Source: Prochlorococcus marinus str. MIT 9211
GTDB taxonomy: Bacteria; Cyanobacteriota; Cyanobacteriia; PCC-6307; Cyanobiaceae
Direction of reading: 5' to 3'
Assembly (NCBI RefSeq): GCF_000018585.1
Contig: NC_009976.1
Coordinates: 1,419,941-1,483,940, forward strand
DNA length: 64,000 nt
Shown: piece after piece, positions 1 through 7,356 of the stretch
Position numbering within the stretch: position 1 is the first letter of the stretch
Layout: every line of letters starts with the position of its first letter
The notes under the pieces: model-generated
Told to the model about the DNA's origin: nothing
Database searches by the model: none
Seen by the model: the letters and a program-made list of their open reading frames with translations, nothing else
Position numbers and translations under genes: made by a program

Positions 1-443
1 CGCCTAGCTTGCTCGCATCTAATTTTGCACTCCATTGGTTAAGCAAGCCTGAATTAAAAGTTCAAGAATGGTTCTCTGCTATAGCACCTGGAGGTTGGCT
101 CGCGATAGCACTTCCCGTAAAAGGAAGTTTTCCCGAATGGCATAAGGCAGCGGCTCTCGCGAAGGTAAGGTGTACTGCATTATCCTTCCCATCACATACT
201 TCTCTTACAGATGGTATTCCAATTAACAGTATCCACGTAAATCAATTAGAAAAATTCACTCAAACAGCAACTGGAGTATCCTCATTATTAAAACCATTAG
301 TCAAAGTAGGAGCAACATCAACTCCTGAAAAGTCTCTTAAGTTGAGTCATTGGCGTCGATTGCATAAAGAATGGCCCTTATCTCTAAACTCTCAAAATCC
401 ACAACTAACCTGGTTAGTACAGATTCTTTTAATCCAAAAATGA
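1..443 (+). CDS. bioC: BioC-like malonyl-ACP O-methyltransferase (5' truncated by window edge)
   Basis: This frame is open from the first base, so only the C-terminal part of the protein is visible. The visible part starts with a segment like the S-N-x-A-x-x-W motif that follows the SAM fold in BioC-type methyltransferases (SNFALHWL), then a G-G-W-L-A strand-turn typical of class I methyltransferases. BioC methylates malonyl-ACP to start pimelate synthesis for biotin. The assignment rests mostly on context: its stop codon overlaps the start of bioD (ATGA at 440-443) and bioA follows. The SAM-binding half lies outside the window. Confidence 0.75.
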   Translation, partial: PSLLASNFALHWLSKPELKVQEWFSAIAPGGWLAIALPVKGSFPEWHKAAALAKVRCTALSFPSHTSLTDGIPINSIHVNQLEKFTQTATGVSSLLKPLVKVGATSTPEKSLKLSHWRRLHKEWPLSLNSQNPQLTWLVQILLIQK

Positions 444-1099
444 ATCCAACATATCCTCAATTAATTATTTGTGGGACTGGTACTGACGTAGGGAAGACAG
501 TCGTAAGCAGTCTCTTTGTACAAGGATTAAATGCTATGTATTGGAAGCCAATACAAAGTGGAATAGAAGATGGTGGAGACACCAGCAGTATTTGCAAGCT
601 TCTCAATCTTCCAAAAGAGCGTTGCCTGAAAGAAGCTTATAAGTTTAATGCTGCTGTCTCCCCTCACTGGGCAGCTGAGAAAGAGAATCAAACTATAGAC
701 CCTAGACAATTAACACTACCTTCAATCACTAGCCCACTTATTATTGAAACTGCAGGTGGTTTAATGGTTCCCTTAAATAGGCAATTATTACAGATTGATC
801 AACTCAAAAGTTGGGGACTTCCCATAGTACTCGTTGCTAAAAGTGGTCTTGGGACGCTAAATCACACACTATTAAGTATCGAAGCATTAAATAAACGCAG
901 AATTCCAATCATAGGACTTGTATTAAATGGATCTCTCCATCAAGACAACCCTAAAACGCTCAAAGGATTTGGAGGCGTTCCAATTATTGCTGAATTACCT
1001 CACTTCAATAAACTTTCAGCACATCTACTTTCTGAAGAGTGGGAAAAGCAAAATATTGGTGTTCGTCTGGAACAATTAATAAACAATACTTCTTACTAA
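440..1099 (+). CDS. bioD: Dethiobiotin synthetase BioD
   Basis: BioD closes the ureido ring of 7,8-diaminopelargonate with ATP and CO2 to give dethiobiotin, the penultimate step of biotin synthesis in the cytoplasm. The 219-residue protein has the P-loop GTGTDVGKT near residues 12-20, the KPIQSG segment near 36, and ETAGGLMVPL, all diagnostic of BioD. An upstream extension of the frame exists, but the ATG at 440 overlapping the bioC stop (ATGA) fits translational coupling and puts the P-loop at the usual distance from the N-terminus. Confidence 0.93.
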   Translation: MNPTYPQLIICGTGTDVGKTVVSSLFVQGLNAMYWKPIQSGIEDGGDTSSICKLLNLPKERCLKEAYKFNAAVSPHWAAEKENQTIDPRQLTLPSITSPLIIETAGGLMVPLNRQLLQIDQLKSWGLPIVLVAKSGLGTLNHTLLSIEALNKRRIPIIGLVLNGSLHQDNPKTLKGFGGVPIIAELPHFNKLSAHLLSEEWEKQNIGVRLEQLINNTSY

Positions 1100-1187
1100 A
1101 ATGCATAGAAGAAATAGAACGACTAACAATATTTCCTTATAGTTGCTTATATGGCTATGAATTCGACCAAACATCACCCAAAAAACC

Positions 1188-2492
1188 TTGGATCATTTAG
1201 ATAAACCAGATAAATACCTCGCCAAAGGCTGGAATCAGCACATATGGCCTCCGTTTACACAAATTGCATCTTCTTTGCCTCAGCAAAGGGTAGTTGGTAG
1301 CAGGGATGCTCTCTTATTTAGAGAACAAGGACCACCAATCATTGATGCAATTAGCAGCTGGTGGGTAACACTTCATGGTCATGCAAATGAATATGTTGCC
1401 AATGCAATTGCTGATCAAGCCAAAAAGCTAGAGCAAGTAATATTTGCTGACTTTAGTCATCCACAAGCAGAGCGACTTGCTGAGAGGCTAAGTCATATTA
1501 CAGGGCTCCAACGATTATTCTTTTCGGACAACGGCTCAACTGCTGTAGAAGTAGCTATTAAAATTGCCTGTCAATTTTGGCAAAACAGAAAGGAACCCAG
1601 GCATCAACTAATTGCATTTGAAGGTGCTTACCACGGCGATACATTTGGGGCAATGGCAGTAGGAGAGCGTAATTTATTCAATGCTCCTTTCGAAAAAATG
1701 CTTTTTCCTGTTAGCAGATTGCCTTGGCCTGCTACTTGGTGGAACGACGAAGATATTGAAAACCGCGAAAATGAGACAATCACTCAGCTTGCAAGACTTC
1801 TGGAAACACCAACTGCGGCTGTCATTCTTGAACCACTTGTTCAGGGTGCTGGTGGTATGTCCATGGTAAGAGAAGAGTTTCTGAAAAAAGTTGAAACAGT
1901 AGTCAAAGACTCTAAGGCGTTGCTTATTGCAGACGAAGTTATGACAGGGTTTGGCAGATGTGGAGACTTATTCGCAACTAAACGTGCCCAGGTCTCACCA
2001 GATCTTATGACTTTATCAAAAGGATTAACAAGTGGGTTCCTTCCTATGGGAGTAACGATGGCACGAGAAGACATCTTTGAAACCTTTGTTGGGAATGATC
2101 CACGTCTAACCTTTTGGCATGGTCATAGTTTTACTGCCAATCCTTTAGGTTGTGCCGCTGCGAATGCAAGCTTAGATTTATTAGAAAATGCACCCTCTGC
2201 ATATACAAGGTTCGAATCTCGCCACTTACCTCACCTAAAAAAGCTAGCTCAGCATCGAAAAGTAACTAAGCCTAGGCTTACGGGAACAATCGCAGCTTTT
2301 AATATAGAAGTAAGTGGAAAAAGTGGATATCTTAATGTTGTGGGAAAATCACTCAAGCAATTTGCATTAGAGCATGGTGTTTTAATCAGACCTCTTGGTA
2401 ACGTCGTATATCTCCTACCCCCACTCTGTATTACCGATGATCAATTAGAAAAATGTTATTCAATAATTGAAGATGGATTGGAATTTTGCTAA
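1188..2492 (+). CDS. bioA: Adenosylmethionine-8-amino-7-oxononanoate aminotransferase BioA
   Basis: BioA is a PLP enzyme that aminates KAPA to DAPA using SAM as amino donor. The 434-residue protein shows the N-terminal WPPFTQ signature, the SDNGSTAVEVAIK phosphate-binding region, the YHGDTFGAM segment, the DEVMTGFGR acidic motif and the PLP lysine in TLSKGLTSGFLPMG around residue 280. The start is assigned to TTG at 1188: ATG codons at 1151 and 1157 are in other frames, and a stop lies in frame at 1158-1160. It follows bioD by 88 nt on the same strand. The start codon is less certain than the function. Confidence 0.93.
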   Translation: MDHLDKPDKYLAKGWNQHIWPPFTQIASSLPQQRVVGSRDALLFREQGPPIIDAISSWWVTLHGHANEYVANAIADQAKKLEQVIFADFSHPQAERLAERLSHITGLQRLFFSDNGSTAVEVAIKIACQFWQNRKEPRHQLIAFEGAYHGDTFGAMAVGERNLFNAPFEKMLFPVSRLPWPATWWNDEDIENRENETITQLARLLETPTAAVILEPLVQGAGGMSMVREEFLKKVETVVKDSKALLIADEVMTGFGRCGDLFATKRAQVSPDLMTLSKGLTSGFLPMGVTMAREDIFETFVGNDPRLTFWHGHSFTANPLGCAAANASLDLLENAPSAYTRFESRHLPHLKKLAQHRKVTKPRLTGTIAAFNIEVSGKSGYLNVVGKSLKQFALEHGVLIRPLGNVVYLLPPLCITDDQLEKCYSIIEDGLEFC

Positions 2493-2759
2493 TCATGGAC
2501 CCTGCACTAAAGCAGCTTCAACATCTTGTCTTGGAAGACCATAAGGGAAGTCAAACTGACTTTTTTTTGTATCTTGAGTCCAAGTAACACGTAACTCATC
2601 CTGCTTAAGTTCTATCTCAGCTAACCACTTAGGCAAATGCCATTGCCAAAGACACGGGTCATCAGCGCTTTTAACTGCCCCCAGTTCTGAGAGCCAAAGT
2701 TCTATCGATGTCAAAGAATGCTGATTTAAAGGAGTTATAGCTGGAGGAAGTGTTGGCAT
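2493..2759 (-). CDS. DUF3143-type small conserved cyanobacterial protein
   Basis: This 88-residue protein looks like the cyanobacterial DUF3143 family, with a core running TPLNQHSLTSIELWLSEL, then CLWQWHLPKWLAEI and RVTWT. No biochemical function is known to me. It is soluble, with no signal peptide or membrane segment. Its ATG at 2759 lies inside the upstream DnaJ-like gene, so the first 89 nt are read in two frames. It ends directly against the convergent bioA stop (2492/2493), which leaves no terminator. The family name is from recognition of the sequence and was not searched. Confidence 0.75.
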   Translation of the reverse strand: MPTLPPAITPLNQHSLTSIELWLSELGAVKSADDPCLWQWHLPKWLAEIELKQDELRVTWTQDTKKSQFDFPYGLPRQDVEAALVQGP

Positions 2760-3243
2760 CTCTTATTCCTAAAGGGTTAAGGACAGTCAAAGCTTGCTCT
2801 GTCTTAAGCCAACTTGGACTTACTTGTAATTCTCTACCATCTAATAGCGCAAACCCTACTCCTAACATCAAGCTAAGTAAAAGAGTTATACATAAAAGCA
2901 ATAATGCAAACAATTCTCCCCCAGAAAAAGGCCGTCGTGGAGCAGCATCAAATTTTATCTTACTAGGAACTTTACTGTTTAATTTCTGCGATTTAGGAAG
3001 CTCCAATTCATCAGAAATCTCATTATCAAGAGTTTTGTCATAAGCTTCTCTTCTTAATGGATCTGACAATAATTCATAAGCCTCGCATAATTCACGGAAT
3101 CTCTGTGCAGCCTCATCCACAGGAAGCGCAGTGGTGTCAGGGTGTAAGTCTTTACTCAATCGATGAAATGCCTTTCTCAAAGCATATGCATCTGCTGATC
3201 TAGAAATTCCCAGAAGTTCGTAATAGCTCCCAGATGAAGTCAA
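2671..3243 (-). CDS. DnaJ-domain membrane-anchored protein
   Basis: The N-terminal ~65 residues form a J domain (SYYELLGISRSADAYALRKAF) with the HPD tripeptide (LHPDTT) needed to stimulate DnaK-type chaperones. There is no G/F region, zinc finger or client-binding domain of classical DnaJ. A single hydrophobic segment near residues 110-132 (LFALLLLCITLLLSLMLGVG) probably anchors the protein in a membrane. The start appears to be TTG at 3243. The last ~30 residues overlap the DUF3143 gene and have low complexity. It is divergent from rsmG with a 57-nt gap. The DnaK partner and client are unknown. Confidence 0.85.
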   Translation of the reverse strand: MTSSGSYYELLGISRSADAYALRKAFHRLSKDLHPDTTALPVDEAAQRFRELCEAYELLSDPLRREAYDKTLDNEISDELELPKSQKLNSKVPSKIKFDAAPRRPFSGGELFALLLLCITLLLSLMLGVGFALLDGRELQVSPSWLKTEQALTVLNPLGIRDANTSSSYNSFKSAFFDIDRTLALRTGGS

Positions 3244-3300
3244 AGGGATAAATATGGCATATTTAGCATAAGAAGCATTACATAAATATGAGCTCTACTC

Positions 3301-4062
3301 ATGACTATTCACCTGAATCATAAAAGTGAAGATTCTCTGGTTTGGGAAACAATGAATTGGGAACCAACTTGCCATCAAGTTCAACAATTCCTTCAGTTGC
3401 AGGCTCTTTTAATCGAATGGAATGAGAAAGTAAATCTTACTCGCCTTCTAAAAGGAAGTGACTTTTGGATATCACACGTCTTAGATAGCCTATGGCCACT
3501 GCGATATGAATTAAATCATTTCGAAAGCTCTCGGAAAATTATTGATGTAGGAACTGGTTGTGGGTTCCCAGGTTTAGCAATAGCGATAGCACTACCACGT
3601 TCAGAAATCACTTTGATTGATTCCATTAGTAGAAAAACAACTGCTGTCAAAGCAATCTCACAAACACTCGGGCTAGGGGAAAGAGTTTCTGTTCGAACAG
3701 AAAGAGCCGAAGTAATAGGGCAAAGCATTTCTTTTAGAGGAAATTATGATTTAGCAGTTGCGAGGGCTGTGGCCACATCCCCTGTAGTCGCTGAATATCT
3801 AATCCCTCTTTTAAATGCCCAAGGTGAAGCTTGGTTATATAAAGGTAGATGGAGCACAGATGAACAAATAGATTTAAATAACGCACTCAAACCACTAAAA
3901 GGCAAAATAAAAAGCATTGAAAGTTTCGAATTACCTGAAGGCAAAGGTATGAGAAACATAGTCAGACTTGTAAGCAATGAACAATGTCCAGAAAAGTTTC
4001 CGAGACCAATTGGCATCCCAGCCAAAAGGCCTTTAGAAAGTCAAATGCTAGATAATCTCTGA
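3301..4062 (+). CDS. rsmG: 16S rRNA (guanine-527-N7)-methyltransferase RsmG
   Basis: RsmG (GidB) uses SAM to methylate N7 of G527 in 16S rRNA. The 253-residue protein has the family N-terminal region WNEKVNLTRL...HVLDSL, the SAM-binding loop IDVGTGCGFPGLAIAIA near residues 80-97, and the VARAVA segment after it. The length is normal or slightly long, with an N-terminal extension of about 15 residues. It converges on the aldo/keto reductase gene, and the two 3' ends overlap by 22 nt. Confidence 0.95.
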   Translation: MTIHLNHKSEDSLVWETMNWEPTCHQVQQFLQLQALLIEWNEKVNLTRLLKGSDFWISHVLDSLWPLRYELNHFESSRKIIDVGTGCGFPGLAIAIALPRSEITLIDSISRKTTAVKAISQTLGLGERVSVRTERAEVIGQSISFRGNYDLAVARAVATSPVVAEYLIPLLNAQGEAWLYKGRWSTDEQIDLNNALKPLKGKIKSIESFELPEGKGMRNIVRLVSNEQCPEKFPRPIGIPAKRPLESQMLDNL

Positions 4063-5249
4063 GAAGGCTCGCCCGCTAATCTAGTTTTCAATTGGCGAAG
4101 TAAAAAAGGAATCTCATCACACCAAGGACTCTCCAGAAGAACTTCCCTAAGATCGTCTTCGCTCACGTCATCATCAAAACAATCAGCATTAGACCCTGGG
4201 AACCAATGACTAGCTTTACCTAACAACCTATAGCGAGATTTTGCGAAGTCTTCCATCTCCCAAGATTCGATCAAAGTATGTAACCATAACAAAACAGGAA
4301 TATTTATCCCGCCAGGTGTTTGATCCCACCTAGGCAAACCAACTCGCCAAGTTGACAGCCACTCATCACCTAAGGATGATCGAGATGCATCTAATAGACG
4401 TTCTTGAATAGTCGACAATAATTCACCAGAGTTATTTAGCAATCTAAGCGCCTCAATATGGCGTTCAAAGTTACCTGGATTGGCCGCACCAACACTAATC
4501 GTATGAACTCTTTTATCTGTTAAGCAAAAGAGATCATTGAAAGCAATTGGATGCAAAGGTGCACATAACTCTACGAGCTTGGATGATGGTGTATGTAAAT
4601 GCCCCCCTTTATCAGTAGGGCTAATAATAAAAACTCCAAGGTCTAATTTTGCTGCTGCATCTAATGCAGGTGAATTATCTTGATAAATGAAATACCAGTG
4701 AAGGTTTACATAATCAAATTCATTTGTCTCAATTGCTTGGACAATTAAATCATTAGAGCCATGGGTTGAGAAGCCAACATGTCCAATCAGACCCTTCTTT
4801 TGCCATCGCCGCACAATATCAATACATCCTCCAGGCCTAATAGTTTGCTCTAAATGTTCAGGGAGATTTATGCCATGAATTGCAAGGAGATCTACTCTTT
4901 TGCATTGCAATCTTTTAAAACTCAACTCAAGCTCCTGCTCAAAATCCTTAGGATCATCCCTTGGTGGAACTTTTGTCTGAAGGATCCTTTTAGGATCATT
5001 AACATTGCTTATTGATAAACCAATTTGAAGTTCTGAGGTCCCGTAATGCCTTGCCGTTTCCAAATGATGAAGTCCATTGTTTACAGCCTCATGAAGAATC
5101 TTTTCCAAATTAACTTGATTCGAAATAGGTATATCTTTGATCCCCAAATCAGTCCAGCTTTGCTGAAAACGCATACCCCCAAGAGATAAAACAGGAATCT
5201 GAATCTCAGTACGTCCAAACCGCCTAGAAGGTATAGATCCTTTAGTCAT
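4041..5249 (-). CDS. Aldo/keto reductase with C-terminal extension
   Basis: The N-terminal ~280 residues are an aldo/keto reductase barrel (FGRTEIQIPVLSLGGMRF, the ETARHYG stretch with the likely catalytic tyrosine, QTKVPP with the lysine, IHGINLPEHL with the histidine), so NAD(P)H-dependent carbonyl reduction is expected. About 110 further residues include LPRWDQTPGGINIP and RYRLLGKASHWFPG. Other reductases carry a 4Fe-4S module at a similar place, but this tail has only two cysteines. TTG at 5252 directly precedes ATG at 5249, and I chose ATG. It is the last gene of the ferredoxin/Ycf35 cluster, 10 nt after the ferredoxin stop. The substrate is unknown. Confidence 0.85.
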   Translation of the reverse strand: MTKGSIPSRRFGRTEIQIPVLSLGGMRFQQSWTDLGIKDIPISNQVNLEKILHEAVNNGLHHLETARHYGTSELQIGLSISNVNDPKRILQTKVPPRDDPKDFEQELELSFKRLQCKRVDLLAIHGINLPEHLEQTIRPGGCIDIVRRWQKKGLIGHVGFSTHGSNDLIVQAIETNEFDYVNLHWYFIYQDNSPALDAAAKLDLGVFIISPTDKGGHLHTPSSKLVELCAPLHPIAFNDLFCLTDKRVHTISVGAANPGNFERHIEALRLLNNSGELLSTIQERLLDASRSSLGDEWLSTWRVGLPRWDQTPGGINIPVLLWLHTLIESWEMEDFAKSRYRLLGKASHWFPGSNADCFDDDVSEDDLREVLLESPWCDEIPFLLRQLKTRLAGEPSQRLSSI

Positions 5250-5259
5250 CAAGTTTTCA

Positions 5260-5646
5260 TTAATTTTTACCAGGCTTTATTCGTCTTTTAACTTTTGGGA
5301 GCATACCTAGTGGGTGTACACCATTCTCTTCAAGCTGTGCGCGTAAATCATCTAATTCCTCAAATTTAACCCAATGAATGCAGTTAACAGGGCATGTATC
5401 TATAGCTTCCTGGATAACTTCAGTACTGTCTCCATCCTGCCGGAAAGCTCTAGCTCTACCCATATCACTTTCCATGGAAAATGTATTTGTAGCTACTGAA
5501 TTACAATAAGTACAGCCTATGCAGGTTGATTCATCAACCCATACAGCCTTCACACGAAGTTTTCCACCTAGGATAGGCTCTTTACCATTAACAGCACTAT
5601 CTTCGAAAACCTTTGTCTGAAAAGCTATCGAAGGATTATTACTCAA
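5260..5646 (-). CDS. 4Fe-4S ferredoxin-like protein
   Basis: A 128-residue small iron-sulfur protein. Cysteines 42, 45 and 48 (CIGCTYC) plus Cys85 in the CPVNC motif are the likely four ligands of one [4Fe-4S] cluster, and Cys89 is an extra cysteine. Both the N-terminal 35 residues and the C-terminal 30 basic residues extend beyond the ferredoxin fold. There is no signal peptide or membrane segment, so cytoplasmic electron transfer is expected. The start is TTG at 5646. It lies 8 nt after ycf35 and 10 nt before the aldo/keto reductase, which suggests a shared transcript, but its electron donor and acceptor cannot be read from the sequence. Confidence 0.88.
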   Translation of the reverse strand: MSNNPSIAFQTKVFEDSAVNGKEPILGGKLRVKAVWVDESTCIGCTYCNSVATNTFSMESDMGRARAFRQDGDSTEVIQEAIDTCPVNCIHWVKFEELDDLRAQLEENGVHPLGMLPKVKRRIKPGKN

Positions 5647-5654
5647 TGGTCAAA

Positions 5655-6047
5655 TTAAGAGTCCCAACGGGTCACAACTAATTCAATAGAGCCATCAATA
5701 TTATTTTTTCGTTGAGCCACCTGGAAACCTTCCTCAGCTGTTGCCGAAAGAACAGTACTTAAAGCATATTGCTGAGTTAATTTCGCTAAAAACCTATCTA
5801 CAGGAACCTGGTGTTTCCAAAGATCTAAATCGGCCACGAACTCATAAGAATTTGTATCTTCGTTCCATCGAAATCCTATGTCGCCTCCTTCAGGCATTTG
5901 TACTGACATTTCTGCCTTCACAGTTTGTCCCCTGTATCCCCTAACAAGTTGTTCTCCCTCTTGGGGTAGATAGCCCAAGTTATATAAAGCCTGAACCAAA
6001 GGCTCCTTCTTTCGAAGTTGGGTTTTGACTGTGCTGAAATGGGACAT
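5655..6047 (-). CDS. ycf35: Ycf35-like DUF1257 protein
   Basis: This 130-residue protein matches the Ycf35/DUF1257 family found in cyanobacteria and red algal plastids: MSHFSTVKTQL at the start, LGYLPQEGEQLVRGYRGQ in the middle, IGFRWNEDTNSYEFVADLDLW and QQYALSTVL later. Function is not established. Its ATG shares one base with the stop of the upstream DUF2997 gene (TAATG), so the two are probably translationally coupled. No metal site or membrane segment is visible. Confidence 0.85.
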   Translation of the reverse strand: MSHFSTVKTQLRKKEPLVQALYNLGYLPQEGEQLVRGYRGQTVKAEMSVQMPEGGDIGFRWNEDTNSYEFVADLDLWKHQVPVDRFLAKLTQQYALSTVLSATAEEGFQVAQRKNNIDGSIELVVTRWDS

Positions 6048-6250
6048 TAAATGATCTCTAGGGGAATTGACTGAGATTGAACTTCTTCTTGAAGATAGGC
6101 CTCTGGTTTTAACTCTCTATGCTCAACACTGCCCAAGGCAGCCTCAAGTCTTTCAGTCAGCTGATTACAAGACTGACCAATGACTCCTTCAACAGATTCT
6201 TCCACAACACCATCTTGGCGAATTCGAAATCTCACCGTGCGTTGAGGCAT
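6047..6250 (-). CDS. DUF2997-type small protein
   Basis: A 67-residue protein with a start like the DUF2997 family (RTVRFRIRQDGVVEESVEGV, then GQSCNQLTERLEAALG). The family commonly sits next to ycf35 in cyanobacteria. The fold suggested by the alternating pattern is a small beta-beta-alpha unit. One cysteine is present in the GQSC segment. The stop overlaps the ycf35 start by one base. The function is unknown, but coupling suggests that it acts with Ycf35. Confidence 0.8.
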   Translation of the reverse strand: MPQRTVRFRIRQDGVVEESVEGVIGQSCNQLTERLEAALGSVEHRELKPEAYLQEEVQSQSIPLEII

Positions 6251-6338
6251 GCATCAAAAAATGAAGGTACTAAATGTTATATAAAATGGGCCGCAAGAGT
6301 GGGTTCATTTGTAACATCTAAATATTAAGAATCACAAA

Positions 6339-7148
6339 TCAAAGCAAATTAGCTTCCTCAAGCAGGGTTTTTATCTGGCTTTTAGCTAAAGGATCTTCTA
6401 TTTGTTCCAAAGCAACCCTCACCTCATCCCTAACGGACGCCTCCAAATCAGTTGATAGAACTGAAACAAATGCATGAAGCAATTGACTTTTTAGATCGTT
6501 TGACAGTTTTTCATACAAACGTCCAAGAGACCAAATGCAGTTACTTCTAACCACAGGCTCATGATCGATTCTTAAACTCACAAGCAATTGGACTGCAACT
6601 ATGTCTGCATTTGCAGTTGAGCTTAAGCCAACCTCGGCAAGAGAACTCGCTGCCCACAATCGAACAGCAGCAATATCATTCTGCAAAGCATTAATTAGCG
6701 GCTTCATAACAGGAGCATTGGAATAATTCCCCAAACTCCATGCAGCAGCTTTCCTTACATAAGCATTGCTATCAGTCTCCAGCAATTGAAGAAGAATTTT
6801 TACAGCTTTTGGAGAAGGGTTTCTTCCAAGTGCATAGACAGCACTCATCCTTTCTACAGGGCAAGGCTGCAACAACAAAGGAATTAGTAAAGGTAAAGCC
6901 CTTGGATCTCTATGCTCACAGAAAACTCGAAGACCTTGCAAACGTTCTTCATGCCCTTGTTGTAACCAATGCAGTCCAGCTTCACATTCACTTGCAACCT
7001 TGGCTTGATCTGGATCAAGTCCATCCAAATCAATTTCATCCAAAGGATCTCCTTGAAGTTCAGCTGCTAACTCTTGAGCTAGTACCTCAGGGTCGATGGT
7101 CAATTTGGTTAGACCATCCTCATGAAAAGTGGAGTTATCTTCTTTCAT
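6339..7148 (-). CDS. HEAT-repeat protein (PBS-lyase-type repeats)
   Basis: A 269-residue all-helical protein. After an acidic N-terminal ~60 residues (LQGDPLDEIDLDGLDPDQ), four to five HEAT-like helical pairs follow (for example MSAVYALGRNPSPKAVKIL, VRKAAAWSLGNYSNAPVM, VRLWAASSLAEVG, VRSNCIWSLGRLYEKL). Such repeats are protein-binding scaffolds, and in cyanobacteria they occur in bilin lyases and in several assembly factors. No catalytic residues are evident, so a lyase role should not be assumed. It lies 88 nt upstream of DUF2997-ycf35 on the same strand. Confidence 0.8.
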   Translation of the reverse strand: MKEDNSTFHEDGLTKLTIDPEVLAQELAAELQGDPLDEIDLDGLDPDQAKVASECEAGLHWLQQGHEERLQGLRVFCEHRDPRALPLLIPLLLQPCPVERMSAVYALGRNPSPKAVKILLQLLETDSNAYVRKAAAWSLGNYSNAPVMKPLINALQNDIAAVRLWAASSLAEVGLSSTANADIVAVQLLVSLRIDHEPVVRSNCIWSLGRLYEKLSNDLKSQLLHAFVSVLSTDLEASVRDEVRVALEQIEDPLAKSQIKTLLEEANLL

Positions 7149-7166
7149 AAATGCATTCTAAAAATT

Positions 7167-7304
7167 TCAATTGCCAACACAACCCAGTGGCGCAGGAGCA
7201 AGCATGTCACCCGGGAGCCAAATTCGAGCACTCACTGCAAAAAAAGCAATCCCAAAAAGGGTGACTATTAAAATTGGCAAAACTGTTGTACGTAAAAAAC
7301 TCAC
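7167..7304 (-). CDS. Unrecognised 45-residue single-span membrane protein
   Basis: A short open frame starting with GTG at 7304 encodes 45 residues: a short basic N-terminus (SFLRTT), one hydrophobic segment (VLPILIVTLFGIAFFAVSA), then RIWLPGDMLAPAPLG. The design (one transmembrane helix, then a short polar tail rich in proline) resembles small photosynthetic membrane subunits, but I do not recognise it as any named one. It lies in the same direction between the symporter gene (52 nt upstream) and the HEAT gene (18 nt downstream). The start codon and expression are inferred. Confidence 0.6.
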   Translation of the reverse strand: MSFLRTTVLPILIVTLFGIAFFAVSARIWLPGDMLAPAPLGCVGN

Positions 7305-7356
7305 AGTGGAAGATCTCTTTTATTCATTTTGCTCCAATAGTTAAAAATTTCAAAAC

